Below are positions 35,401 through 49,033 of a stretch of DNA of 64,000 nt, piece by piece (position 1 is the first letter of the stretch; each line of letters begins with the position of its first letter). The stretch is from positions 16,987 through 80,986 of the forward strand of contig NW_019775551.1 of NCBI RefSeq assembly GCF_001039355.2, in the 5' to 3' direction. A model generated the notes under the pieces. The model was not told the DNA's origin. It was given only the letters and a program-made list of their open reading frames with translations, and did not search any database. Both the position numbers and the translations under genes were made by a program. This DNA comes from Lingula anatina (taxonomy: Eukaryota; Brachiopoda; Lingulata; Lingulida; Lingulidae).

Positions 35401-36719
35401 TATATGTACATAATGTGAAGATAGTTTTTGCTGTGTACGGTATAGTGCAATAGTGTTGAAATTAATCAAAATACGTTTTTATCATAACATTTAGAATTTA
35501 TGATAAGATATATGTACATAATGTGAACATCGTTTTTTGCTGTGTACGGTATAGTCATTACACTACATGTATTGGTATATCTCGAAAGCGAATTCTTCAT
35601 TGTGTTTAAATGATTCGTTGGGTAATAAACCAGGCTATTTCCGGACTACATCAGACCATGCTGCTGTGTTCCTGCCGTTTAAAAGAAATCATGTATACTC
35701 ACCCTGTAATTATCCAAGTGAGAAAAGATTGATTGTCTATCATTAAATCTGCTAAGGTGGAACCCTGGGTTATTGCAATCAGCCGGTACCAAAGCGACCC
35801 GAATTTTTCCGTCTCCGATCGTGAATCGACTCGTTAGGTTCCGGACGAACCCGAGGATTTGTGCGGTGGACTCCGGCGTAGTGGTTGTGGACTCTCCCAG
35901 CACGAAGGCGACATCTACAGTTCTATTTATCCCACAGTCTGAAAAGAAACTTTTCCAGCTTAACCATTGTGTAGTTTTGTTGCAGAATTGAAAACCTTAA
36001 TGGAATAAAATTTAAATTTGGAAAAATGATAATATGACGGGAATAATTCACTTTGAGGGAAAACAACTCTGAGATTCAAAATTCAACCATCACTACACTG
36101 TGCACAATGCATGGAAATATAATTTATTCCATTTTACCACCAAAACGGCGATTATCGCCGAAATTTGTGCTTACCATTGGCCCAAGTGGACCTTCATACA
36201 CATGTAGATGACTACCCTCCGTAATAAACTCTTAAGAAGGCGGGGGTAAAGAGTCTCTTAAGAAATTATTACGAAAACCGCACTAAAAACGACTAACTTG
36301 TCGGAATGTCGGAACAGATTCAATAACCATTGAAAAGTATGGGAAAATCGTCGTTTAGACGAAACTGCTCAAGCAACACTGGTAACTGTTGAATATGACG
36401 TCACCAAAGCACGCACCTGTCCACTCCATTTCCGGGGATTTAACTTCGCAAGTGCGAATGGCGAGGTCATTCTTGATTTCCTGGAGTGTCTCATAACTCG
36501 TCACTGTAAACACGTTCTTCTCCTTTGGTAAACTTGATAGAGCATATATTTCGTTTTGGTCGACCTGGAAATGGAACGTAACTGTGCAAAACATGGAAGC
36601 TGACGGTTATATTGTATTACAACGGGCTTGTAGCCAGGGGGGTTCGGGGCGGGGGGGTTCAAAAGAACCCCTTTTTTGCAGGGAAAAGTTCCCATCCTGG
36701 TATAATTTTACCTAGCTAC
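32437..36719. repeat. Block matching the N-bounded piece 25696-29835
   Basis: This copy is continuous with the upstream exons of the double-vWA gene, so it is taken as the primary copy. Within it, ~108 bp (from AATAGTGTTGAAATTAATCA) is tandemly duplicated at 35341 and 35449; the other copy has it once. Confidence 0.85.
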
Positions 36720-39700
36720 ATGATGGCATCATTCCATTTTTCAGAACAAGAAACTTTAGAAACTGCTGCCTACAGGCCTGTACAATGATAGTTCAATTCT
36801 GTCATAGTAATGAAGTTTCGATTATCTGGAACTAAACGTCAACGAAGAATATTATTGGCAGAACCAACAAACAGTGAAAAACAGTAAGCGTGCCGCGATT
36901 TTCTGAAGTTCACATAGCGTTTCATCGCAGTGAATTTAATCAAGTTTTCAGTCTGTCCAGTCGTTTTGCTACGAACGTTTTCCTTCACTTTATTACCTGT
37001 AATCCTATTCCGATTGAAATAACTCTTGCCGGATATTGACCATTGTGCAGACGCTCCGCTTCCTTTTTCGTCTCATTCGGGTCCCAGGAGACGCCATCTG
37101 TCATCACGATAATGATCTGCGGAACTTTACCAAGACGCGCTCCGTTCGATGGTAGAAGCATTTCTTCTCGCACCTTTATTAAAGCCTTGTCAGTGTGAGT
37201 GCCACCGCCTGAATTCCATAGAAAATAAATACGTTACAATGAAGGACACATGCACAGTATGGTAAGTATCACACGATGTATTTACAGATATTTACAAAAA
37301 TATCGTATATCGGATGGATAAAATACGGTAACAGTTTCGAAAATTAGTCATCACAATTCATCATAATTCTATTTAACAAGTCACGTTTTTTACCTCTTCT
37401 GATACACAAAGACTAAATACATGTAGTTTTATTTATAACCACGTGGTATTCAATACACAATGGCATGCATGGCATATATGCGGTGTGACGGGTACTGCCG
37501 GTGTAACGAAACTGAGGGTCCATGTAACAGAAAATCCGCCCTCTATATAGTTTTAATGGTTAGCGTTAGTCTGAATTACCATGTATATTTGTACAAAGAT
37601 TTTGAATTGACCACCGTGCCACAAAGATCTTACAACAGATAGGCTATATAATGTGTAGAAGCAATACTTTTATGTGACAGGGGGAGACTTTTCATTTTGT
37701 TATCACAGAAAAGTGGTAATTAACCTCAAAATTTCGGGATATTTTTATCAACCCAAAATATGTGTGATTGCACTAGGTGGAAATATCAATACGTCGTAAT
37801 TATGGCGTAATAGGAGATAGAAGAAGTAACACTAGGTGGGGCGTGTGCAGGTATACACATATCATCAACCAAGAAGTTATAACTTCTTGCATCAACAAAG
37901 GGGTTTTCTACACCCATGCTACTTACCGATCTGTGTTATCCTGTCTATAGCCTCGAACAGGTCATCCTTATTGAAATGGTCTTTGAGATTAAATGCAACT
38001 TCTGTGTTGTCGGCAAAAACAATGGCGCCAATACGTGTTCCGTTGCCGTCTCTTTCAATGTTGAACTCTTCAACAAAGCCTCGGAGAAATTCCTTCTGCT
38101 TAACGAAATGCGGACTCCAAATACTGTAGGAACCATCGATAACGAAGATGATATCCAGAGGATCTCCACAAACTGAAATAAAAAGGCGCGTGAGAAATTT
38201 AACTTATAAACCCGACTCAAAAGTGGTGATGTCGTTCAGTATATCATATTGTATCATAACGAGCTATTCATTCGTTTAAAAATGCCTGAATCTGTTTTAT
38301 TTCACCCTAGTTGTTACTACCAGTAGTAGCCGTAGGCCTACATACATCTAACTTACATATCTAGAAAATAACGCATCGCACATTTCAGCCACGTTTGAGT
38401 TGCAATACGTTGAGTTGCAATACGTATGGAGTCACAGGTATCAAACTGTATAATCACACGTGTAATATCGTTCTTTCTACTGCTTCTATGCTACTACCAT
38501 AAAAATTGAAACCGCTGTTAACTGAATCATTTGTGGTATAGTACTTGCGATCGTAACTATTTCTCTGTTTAAATGCTAGCTTCGATTGTTAGATAGCCAG
38601 TAAATAATAATTGACAGCTACTGTACGTGTATGTCAGTGTCACGTCCCGCGTGACTTATCTGTATTTACTGGTGCACGTAATGTACTTATTGAATCGTGG
38701 AGGCCTTATTCATTTGTGACTTAAAGTTTGATATTTTCCTAACTGAGAATGGTCCGATTTCGGTGCTTACTGTCTTGAACATTTATCACAGGGGTAGGAT
38801 TGGCTCGCAGCTATTTGCCTCCAAATCGAAGACGCTGGGTAAAAAAGAAATTATAACTTGTCATCGATTCCGTGCTTACTTTTAGACGTGCCTTTATTCA
38901 CAGTTTGGGTCCCTGACCTCAAATCACCCCGCCCTGGCGGTGAGTCGGCCCTGACCTGTAAATAAAATATCTTCTATAACTTCCATTAAGTACCACGAGA
39001 ATGAGACGGGGAGAATGCAGATACATATATCCCCAAACATACGTTCACTTGCGAGTTTGGTATGAGAACCGGTCGACCTCCATCTATATTGTGCTCACGT
39101 ATTCAGGGCTTGGGGAGGGGGGGTATAGCCTCCACAGTTCTTTGACTTTTTAAGCTAATTTTTCACATTTATTCGATCCTTGGGTTTGAATGTCTTAACG
39201 TCCTATATATGTGTGTGTGTGTGCGTGTGTGTGTGCGTGTAATTGAAATAATGGCTATTGATTATCTTACCTATAGTAAAACAAGTGAAGGTATCATTGT
39301 CATCATTAAAATAATTTATGTCTGTTCCCAAATGATAGATAAATGTAGCAAACTTTATGTGATTAGACAGCCTCCAATTAAAATAGGTGAATGACTTAGA
39401 CCCCATTCCCACAGATTTTAGATCGATCTATCCCTGTGTGGAGTCTCACTAGATTACTGTCAACTAAGCCGGTGTGAAGGGAATGGATGTCCGCCGTAAT
39501 GCATGTCCGTAGGAACGTGTAGGAACATGTCCGTGAAAGGAATGCATGTCCCCCAGGAACGGAGGTCCATAACAACATATTAAGGCATTAATGTAATGTG
39601 AAGAGGCCGAGATATTTCACAAGGTGCAGTGAATGGCGCGAATCTCATATTTTTCATATTAATCGGAAATAATATATATGGATGTAAACCGGCCGTTTAT

Positions 39701-40726
39701 ATATACATCCTAAATCTAGTACTAATTTGTAGTTTTTCGTTTATTTAAAATATCAAAAGTTAGCCGAATAAAGTGTGTATAGGGGTACATATATACAAAT
39801 AATTATAATAAGCATAAGAACATTCTTAAACATCACGTTTAAATCTTCTGAAATTAACACATCATTCATATGAAAATGTCAGAGGACATTTATTACTAGT
39901 CTAGCTGGGAAAATATGTCCGACTAGGACATCGATACCTGTCTGCAGGACTTAGAATACTAAGTAATGGGTGTCCACTGGACGTTAAATCCCAGGAAATT
40001 ATGTCCTAGGACATGCGTTCCTTGGAATGGAAGAGACAGGACATGCATTCCCAGGACTTACTGTCCGCAGGACATTCACTCCTAGGAATACATGTCCTAC
40101 GGACATGCATTACGGCGGACATCCATTCCCTTCACATCGGCTTGAATGTCTGTCCGGCCTGACCGTGTGTGACCGTGCGCATGGATCGATCTAAATCTAT
40201 GGGAATGCAGTCTTAGAATGCATTCCCATAGATTTAGATCGATCCATCTAGATCGACATAACTCCCTGGGGATTCACGCTAAATTGCTGTCAGCCGAGCG
40301 CGCACGGTAGTTAATTACCCCCTTACAGCTTTTAGTAGGCGGAACAGACATTTGAGCCGGCTAAGTTGACAGTAATCTAATGAGACTCCCCACAGGGATA
40401 GATCGATCTAAAATCTGTGGGAATGGGGTCTTATATTCTCGGTACATGAGTAAGGAACGTTAATTTCTAGATTATCAAATAAGTAAATATATAGAGAGAT
40501 AAATTCAAATAAAGTAACGAAAAGTTGAAAATATACAAAGGAATACCCACGAAAATTATTAAGGCATTCTTTAAAATAAGAAATATGCACGTTCAAAAAT
40601 ACCCATTTAATAAACTATGACCAAATTAATTGAATAAGAAAGTAAAATGTGCAAGTATGTGACCTTGAAGCTTACCTCCCCACTGGAAATTAAAATTCCA
40701 CATAATAGCATACTCAATGTAATCAT
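32748..40726 (-). CDS. Secreted protein with two von Willebrand A domains
   Basis: Reading leftward: a signal-peptide exon 40726-40676 (MITLSMLLCGILISSGE); vWA1 exons 38172-37927, 37208-36997 and 36564-36417; vWA2 exons 35938-35703 and 35336-35015; and a possible last exon 32812-32748. vWA1 has the metal-site motif FVIDGSYS, the GGGTHTDKAL threonine and MTDGVSWD aspartate, so its MIDAS is complete. vWA2 (VDVAFVLGEST, APTNAGRLHY, VLTNKSRNV) keeps the threonine but lacks both aspartates. Internal introns join in phase. The signal exon ends in phase 0 while vWA1 begins in phase 1, so a small exon between them is missing from my model, or a weak GTGGGG donor is used. The family resembles matrilin or collagen-VI-type extracellular adhesion proteins. 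A 75-residue gap between domains carries a single C-x-C-x pattern only. Confidence 0.75.
38173..39395. other. Intron of the double-vWA gene
   Basis: No exon was found although a linking exon may exist. A (GT)n/GTGTGCGT run lies at 39210-39240. Confidence 0.5.
39399..40212. mobile_element. TTA-flanked MITE interrupted by a nested palindromic element
   Basis: Terminal inverted repeats GACCCCATTCCCACAGATTT / AAATCTATGGGAATGCAGTC are flanked by TTA at 39396-39398 and 40213-40215, as in PIF/Harbinger-type MITEs. Compared with the intact relative at 47880-48093, it is interrupted after ...ACTAAGCCGG by a 664-bp insert (39473-40136). No coding capacity. Confidence 0.85.
39473..40136. mobile_element. 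Nested palindromic element with reiterated GGACATGCATTCC words
   Basis: Ends TGTGAAGGGAATGGATGTCC and its inverse match almost perfectly for about 45 bp. Both arms are full of short words (ATGCATGTCC, GGAACATGTCC, GGACATGCATTCC, CCTAGGA) in alternating orientation, with an AT-rich centre (39590-39890). It splits the outer MITE. Flanks are CCGG and TCGG. Confidence 0.85.
40216..40430. mobile_element. Second TTA-flanked MITE, abutting the first
   Basis: It starts right after the TTA that ends the neighbouring MITE and is itself followed by TTA (40431-40433). It is the inverse of the 47880-48093 element: it contains CTCCCTGGGGATTCACGC, GTTAATTACCCCC and GTAATCTAATGAGACTCCCC. About 215 bp, without coding capacity. 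Confidence 0.85.
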
Positions 40727-42953
40727 TTTTACTTAAACTTCGTATGACGAAAGTAAATGTCTGGCGTGTCTTCAACTCTCGGCGTGACTTCTAAACAATT
40801 GGTTTCTGTTGCTGCGGTCTGTGAATGAACCACTATTACAATTCAGGAGCAACCTCTACTCTTGGTTGACTTCTTTTTGAATGACTTTACAGGGAAGTAG
40901 AGCTCAATTTATAGCTACAGGGAGCGCTGACTGGGGGAGGACCTAAGTGGGGGTCTCGTCTGACGCTCGCTTCTTTATTCTTCTCATTAAAAAAATTATG
41001 TTTATTCAATGAGGAGTAAGCTAAAAAATATAAAAGGTTATAAAAAATAATACTTCGTGTTATTTTGGTTATCTGGCTAGCCATGTATATAAGCACATTT
41101 AATAATATTAATTTATTTACATTCGCTAAGAAACACTGTACGATATAGCCTACTTTGCACTTGGAATGTGATATAAATTCTGACAAGCTTTTACTATTTG
41201 AACCCTCGTGAGTGGTACAAGGGTTCTGTCCGGCTTCGTTTGTGCCCTTTGTCTCGATACAACTGGGACTCACCATCATGTGGTGATTAAAAAATGCATC
41301 TTAACAATAGTTGTGACGTCAAGACTGACTTCATAAATAAAGTGAACAAACAGATAAACAACATATTAATAAAAACAGATTAATCCGATAAAATGGTGTC
41401 TTTCAGTGAATTTATCAGAATTTATTGACTGATTAAAACAAGAGAAAAGTTAGAAAAGACAGAAAAATATATTTATTTGCTTAAAATGATAAAAAGGAAT
41501 GTAGAATAACAATGGCAAAAAGTAAGTACATGTACATAAGAGTACACGTGCAGGTGGGAAATTCATTTACACACAATTCCCTAAGACCTAAATTGCAGAA
41601 AAATGCATATATTTCTAAGTATACATATTAATTTTTATAGGATTCTTTATGTAAAAATAATTGGTTCCTGACATTAAACGTTTCGCAAATTTAAGCAAGA
41701 TACAATGATATTAAATAAAGATGTACTAGCAATGATAAAGAAAGGAATGAAGCAATTCCATTATAAAAACAACAAAATGGATAAATTTTGGACGTTTTCG
41801 TGATAAAATGTTGCACAAAATGAAACGTATAAGTAAATATATCTTATTATGTCCATGATCTACATTAGGACCACGAGTGACGTGCGCCAGTGTGAGCAAT
41901 CTACACGCGGTTTCAGTGGCCTCTGTCACCCTCTTCTTCTGACCAATTAGCGGCAAATTATCTTAACAATAGATCCCCTACTGGGTTGCCCACGTGTACG
42001 TAGGTAATTGGACCCGAAAACACTTGGGATTGGGGGATCGACATACCCATGAAAATTATTTTTTACCAAGAAGCACTTTTATCAAAACCTTTTTTTCGTC
42101 GTGTTGTTTCCTTATAATACATTTTTACATATAGTAAGGATAAGCTGAACTTAAGCACGGTTAAATGATCACAGTAATGAATCAGAGACTGAAATGCAGT
42201 GGCTTATGTTGAACCCCCTTATATTTGCAGTTTGTACTTCTTACTAACTTTTGTTTGACCTTGGCATGAATTCAACCGAAAACAATTTTCTGTTTATTGT
42301 TTTTGCTCACTTGTATCACGCGCGTACTATTGATCCCCACTTTAAAGTGTTACTAAAGAAGGCTCGCAAAATGTTTGGTTGTACCGAAGAGATTAATAAA
42401 TGGCGCATGTGGACGTAATTCCAGTTATTCCCCATATAACGTATCATCCCTATGTACTGGTTATGTGATGGCCAAATCATTTCAACCACTACGCCATAGT
42501 AGAGCTAAATTACCACATCGCCAATAGCAAAAAAAAATTGGCAACAAAGCACTTAAATCAACATGTTTAACTCTATGATAATTATCACAGATACAATAAG
42601 TTATATTCCATAAATTACAGGAAAATCTTATACCGCTACTATATTGAGAAGTCATTGTATTTCCTTTTGCATCTAAATTATTTAGGCTGAATGTTGCCTG
42701 GAGCCGCTTTTGCAATAAGGATCGATTTAAAGCCCAAAAACTGATTATGTTGTAAGATTAAACCTTTCATTTTCTACACTAACCTGAAACTGTATCTTAC
42801 AGAGTTTTTGGTCACCCCGTGGTGAATAAAACTGGACAAGGAACATAGGTGCACACGAAGCTAAAAACCTTTACAACAAGAAAATTTGATAAAATTGATA
42901 AAAATTAATAAAAAGTAATTGCCTAAAGGCTACGTAATAAATATCAATAGTGT
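40727..42953. other. Intergenic space between the MGAT5-like stop and the double-vWA start
   Basis: Both genes are read leftward, so this should hold the MGAT5-like 3' UTR and the promoter of the vWA gene. One 130-codon open frame (41279-40887, minus) has no recognisable domain and low-complexity AT-rich codons in its middle; I do not call it a gene. Confidence 0.45.
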
Positions 42954-45900
42954 TCAATGGCAACTTTCACACAGGGCCCACTGCCCTTTCTTAAACGTCC
43001 GACAAGGGCATATCCTGCGATGATCAGCACCGCTTCCGGCACAACTGAAAAGCATGTCCTCTATTTGGAAGTTACACGTCGATTTAGAGACAGATGGGAA
43101 TATTGGATCAGCACCAAATGTCGATTTATTGCAGTGCAAGCTCAGTTTCTGAACGGTGACTGGACTGTTGGTTCTGTTGAAATGACTAGGTTCACACGTT
43201 AGACCTAAAATGATGATGAAAAATCTTACTACAGACAACCCTAAAAGAATCTATTCAATAAAATAACTTTAAAAAGCCAATACTTCGAAATGGGGAAAAC
43301 TTGTTCCTTGTTCTAGCAGGGGGGAAGGTGTTTGGGTATTCTGGAAGACGATCAGAATTTCTCAAGTTTTACATTGACGGGAATCTATTTTATTTTATTT
43401 TATTTTATTTACTTATTTATTTTTCTTGGCAGACGGTCAAAAATGTAGGATGGATCAACAAATATCATTTGGAAGACTGTCAGCATATATTTTTGGATTC
43501 GCCCCTATGGGGCCATTGTGGCCATTCAGAATATAAGATCCGAGTATCAACTGGTCCAAGGCTCAAATATGCAATGAAATATACCATACATGCAAGGAAG
43601 ACCGCTTAATCCTGTAACGGTCTCTCCGCCTCTCACACGCCTCCCCGTGCGTCTGGTTGAATGGAGCCGAGATTTAATTACTGTGCCCCTGCAGGGACGA
43701 ACATTACAGGATTTAGCGGTCTTCCTTTCATGTAGGGTCCGCCATATTTGATCCTTGGATCAGTTGATGCTCGGATATTTTATTCTGAATAACCCCAATC
43801 ATACACGGCGGGCTGACACAATGCTTATAATACTAGTATATGTACGAGTATATTGTCAGTGAAATACAGTAGTTCCGTTAGGCCACACTTTTTTATTTTT
43901 ATGGATGACATCTTCTATTGACACCGAAATCGGTGCGAGAGGGCGAAACAAAAAACAGTCCAAAATAAAAATAAAAAATTCCTTGTCGACCCTTTTTTCG
44001 CTACAAAAAACATGGTATGTGCTGTGCTGCTTTGGACAGAATGTCACTAAAATTTACCAGACGATAATCGCTGGCCGCCGCCAGCCTTTCGTATAATTGT
44101 AATTGTGATATCTCCATGCCCAATATCAATGCCATACCAATCCAAACGACGGCCCCCGTTCTCTTTATGACTTTAATTGTCGTGTAATTTGAAAGTAATC
44201 CTAGAGATGAATTTGACGGCAAAGCGGCCATATTTCCACGTGGCGATAATACGCATGCACAGAAAGCTCCTCTGCTTGCAAATTCAATAACGACATTTGC
44301 GACAACTGACGTCGTTAGAGGTGATCTTTTTTTTTTTTTTTCCGGAGAACAGACGAAAATCGGTGCGCGCGCAGGATGTCATCCATAAAAATAAAAAAGT
44401 GTGGCCTTAGTTCAAATACGGCCACTGTAACTATTTATCCGCTGTATTAAAACCGCATGTATGCTCGTAACTCAATTTTAACTTTTACATGCATGTGGAT
44501 GTACGTATACTGGTTAAATGTAGGTTCTTCTACAGAAGACTACATATCCACGTTAGACAATTTACCGGGTAAAACAATTTCATAAATAACGAGTATGATG
44601 TTGAAAGTCATAGCTATTACATGTATCCATATTGAAAAATACTTCATAGAAACCCATGAATAGATTCAAATTTTGTATGTAACTGTGTATCAATCATTAG
44701 CAGCAATATCAAGTATATCTCAAACCTGTATAAATAATTGTGGCTATCTGAAGTGACCAGCGGTCAGTGCTCACCGTGTTTATGGCAACTGTCGGTACAA
44801 GACTCGCTGAGGTCACTGAGAAAGAAGGTCACGTCTGTGGCCGGTATGTGACTCCTGTAAGGTCTTGAACAGAAGTCCTGGTTCTCGATGTAAAAGCTCA
44901 TTCTTTGTAACATGCCCGCTTCTGTGAATTCAAATGGCACGTGAGGATGGACCTAAACCAAGAAAAAAGGCGCTGGTGATATGACGACGTTTATGTGACA
45001 TCCACGTGACCAAATCAATGATAAATATATTAATTCAAAGATAAATTCAGCTCTGAAACACGTCCAGGAATTAATTGAAACATTTTCTGCATTGAATGCA
45101 ACCATCGAAAGCAACCATCACTGGAAATAACGTCAGACCTCTTTAAAATGTGTTAGGTGAAACCGTAACCTTGTATTCATAAAAGAAAAATTCGTCGGAC
45201 GTATCGATTAAAAAATGAGGTAATTATCACATAATATGAATAACAGCAAAAATATGAAATATCGTTTTGATAATTTGGTTCATTATCTGAAGTTCAAAAT
45301 AATAACACTTCATTTACTTTGCAACGTTTGTAAATGTGAAAATGAATTAATTAAGAAAATTTTGTTAAGACCGATTAAGAACATATTTACCTTCTTTTGA
45401 GCAAGAACCGTTTTCAGCGTTTCCCGAACTGCAGTTAAATTCTTTACATCTACAGTATACACGGATGGTTCTCCAATAAAATGTTCTGCATAGGGATGCT
45501 GGCTTGTTATCTGAAGTGTAACAAACAAACGATGTTTTCCATCAATTTTTAAAAATAGTACACAATGAATAATGTGTAAGACTTTACTCCTTTTGTTCTA
45601 TACACTTGATATATAAATTATATATAAATACTTCGATTTTCGTTGTACTCAGTATCATAACATATGAATATAAATTGACGTATAGCTTTAAAAACTCTTC
45701 TGCTGTATTTTGCCACCTCTTATATTACACCTATAACAATTTATTGTATCGTCGGCTCATTTTTGCGAACCTCCAAGCGCACGCGTGTGTGTGTGTTCTC
45801 ACTCCTAAAGGCCATTCCTAACCTTACCTCTCTGAATGTTGGTTTACCGCTAAAAAAGGCAGAGTTTTTGCGACTTAGCGGAGGTGAGAACCGGGGATTG

Positions 45901-48900
45901 ATGAAGACACAGCCGGCTGCAATGGCCTCCAGAGGTGCTGGGCCCTCGTAGGGGAACCCCAGGCCTACGAATAGCTGGAATAAGTGGAAAAAACGGTCAA
46001 ATATTGATTTATAGGAGGAAAGAAAAGACACATAATATAATGAATGCATGCACTATTATTGTGCAACGTAACACAAGGTGTTTTTCTACGATTCTATGTT
46101 GGAACATTCAACTTACAGTAATATCTTTAATGCACAATTCTGTGTGATTTACTTTATATTAGTGGCACTAGAGTTATTGATCAAAAATGTGTCTAAAGTG
46201 TGGAAAATGACAAGCCCGTTATCATGTACCAGAAAGCCTTTGTGACAGAAACGGTAGTCCTAGGAAAGGAATTCCGGGGTTCTATCTGATTAGTACAGAC
46301 TACGAGGATTTATAATATTCAATATAATTGGCATCCATACAGATCAACTAATAAAAAAACATGAAAAATACGAGTCCCTGGCGAAGGTGTAAAAGCCGTA
46401 GCTTGGGCGTAGCTTATATATTTGATTAGTTAATATTTAATGATATATTTTGTTATATTTGAGGAACAATACACGGTAAAATATATCCTTGCGCCCCCCC
46501 CCCCCCCCATCCCCCCATCCAACGCCCAGACTAGAAAAATTCCTTGATCCGCCAAGGAATATTCAACCAGCCTTCATAGCACCATTACCTTAGACTGATA
46601 AAGTAATTTGTAATAATCTGGCCCATGCAGTAGTCCGTGGTTCACCGCATACTCTGGAGTGTAGGTGACGTTTTCTTTGTCAAAACCCTCCATCTTAGCA
46701 GATGTCGCATGGATTTCCAAAAATTCGTGGATAACATCTAGATATGGCTTTTTACCCTGGTAATGATTAATGTTATGTAATGAAACAATAAAAGACAGCA
46801 AAGCTGTCAAACGTACAGACAAAAAGCAGAAAATATGTCATAAACAATAAGTTATTTTGTCAATTTTGATGCAATAATACACTGTGTAGCTAAGTCGACA
46901 CCAAGTTTTAATTATTTACAACAGGTAACACGTATGCTAGGAATATGTAACTACCGGTAGCTTAAGGCTTCAGGCCCATGAGAGTTCTAATTCGCCTCAA
47001 TAGGACTGATTTTCCAATTCAAGCTGTACAGGTAGTTCAGTCCTATAAATCTTTTTGGTAAGTTAGAGAATCATAAGTAACACGGTTTTCTTTTAATCGT
47101 CAGTACGGTGGCAGTTCCCAAAATAGGGTTTTCGTCAATTTTGATGCAATGTTATATAATGCTAAACAGCATAATCACAAAATATACATTTTAGTAATGT
47201 TGACCATTCCTGTGAGAAAAATAGGCCTATCGGTTTCCATTGAAATATGCTATATGTTTTGCATATACATGTTTAAAAAGCAAAAAAAAACATTCCTTTT
47301 GGAAAATGGTCCCATCAAGTTCGTTTTCGAACTTGGTCTGTACTATATGAATATGCGTTAGTTGTGATATTTTGAAGACAATAAGTCAAACGGTTTTCTA
47401 CCTGTCGCATTATATCTGAAAGTGCACAACGACGACAGACGCAGGTGACGGCTTTATGTACAGACACACCTGTTGCTGTACATAAAAATCAGATATATCA
47501 GATGATATTATATTATTCGCCGGCCTACATGTATAAATGTGTTTTTGTGTCTATGGGAAATACACCCTTGGTCAAAAAGGTTGTCCCACCTCCAATTCCA
47601 CGTGTTTTTGTTTTACAAACGATCACATCACAGCTGTAAACCATTTTAAATAGTGCCTTTTTATTCCAGACACCATATCGAACATGACACACGGTACAGA
47701 AATGCAAAATACCGGTGAAGATATCCTAAATTTATACCATCTATTCAAATTTACAGCATGCACCCCTTACATCTTGTTAATCGTATGGTCCACAGTGTTT
47801 TCCAGAGAGGTAAAATGTCCATAGATTTAAAAAGACACTACCAATTGTCACGAAATTTACACACAATTATGAACTCTAAGGGCGTATTCCCAGACATTTA
47901 GATCGATCTATCCCCGTGGGGAGTCTCACTAGATTACTGTCAGATAATCCGGCTTAAATGTCCGTCCCGCCTACTACAAGCTGTAAGGGGGTAATTAACT
48001 TTCGTGCCCGCTCGGCTGACAGCTATTTAGCGTGAAGCCCCAGGGAGTTAGGTCGATCTAGTTTAGATCGATCTAATCTCTGGGAATGGGGTCTAAGTCA
48101 TAAAGCAGGTGCTCAAAAAGTTATGTATCAGGGCTCAATGAAGGTTGTTCCATCCTCAGAACGTACATTGCGTTTCTGCATCAAATCACTTACCAGACGA
48201 GAAATGTGAGCAAGTACGTTAAGCCCCCTTTACACTGGACGGCGTCCTTTCTGCGTACTTTGTGCGACCATAAAACTGGCATCGCTGCGGTCGTAGAAAG
48301 GAGGCACAAGCATTGCTTTGGTTGCAGAATGAATGCTCAATGCCAGTTGTCGGCAAGTAAAGTATTATTATTTTTTTAAATCTCAAACGGGGCCGTACTA
48401 TGAGACGCAGAGAGAACGCCGTTCAGTGTAAAGGGGGCTTAAATTATCAAATGTATGCCTCAGATAAACTAATATACACGTTTCATACCCCAGTGCATTA
48501 TCCAAGTAATGTGCTGACAGGTATTACTGATCCAGCCATATTATAGCCCATTTGAAATGGGGTGGGATCTAAACATTTGAAAAAATAGCGCCTTGGGTCG
48601 TCCCCCTTTGTCCCTGTTCTGCTTTCTATGCTTATAACTGGCGTGACACACTATTCCACCTACTATGAAATATCCGTCCCGTTTTGCGTAGATTAAAGCT
48701 TGATTGTGTCGTTCTATTGTCCCGTTGTTGTCCACGGATGGTCTCTCTATCACAAACCCCATGAAGGAATTGTCCACAGTGTGAGCTGTAATGACAATGG
48801 CCACTTCTATTATCAATAAATAAATTTTGACATTTTAATTGAAGATAATATTTTTTTCTAAAGTGACACTGAGGTCGAGCCATTGATGGAAATGTTTTTT

Positions 48901-48999
48901 TTTTTCAAACACTGAAGTTTTCTATTTCCTACCGATCATAATTTGATGAAGTGATATATTGTGATAGTTTTAGCGTTACTTCTGTCGCATACCATGCTT

Positions 49000-49033
<34 letters not shown>

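Noticed and set aside
40887-41279. 130-codon minus open frame with a start near 41279
   Set aside because: No domain resemblance, AT-driven composition in the middle and no splice context; probably chance between two genes.
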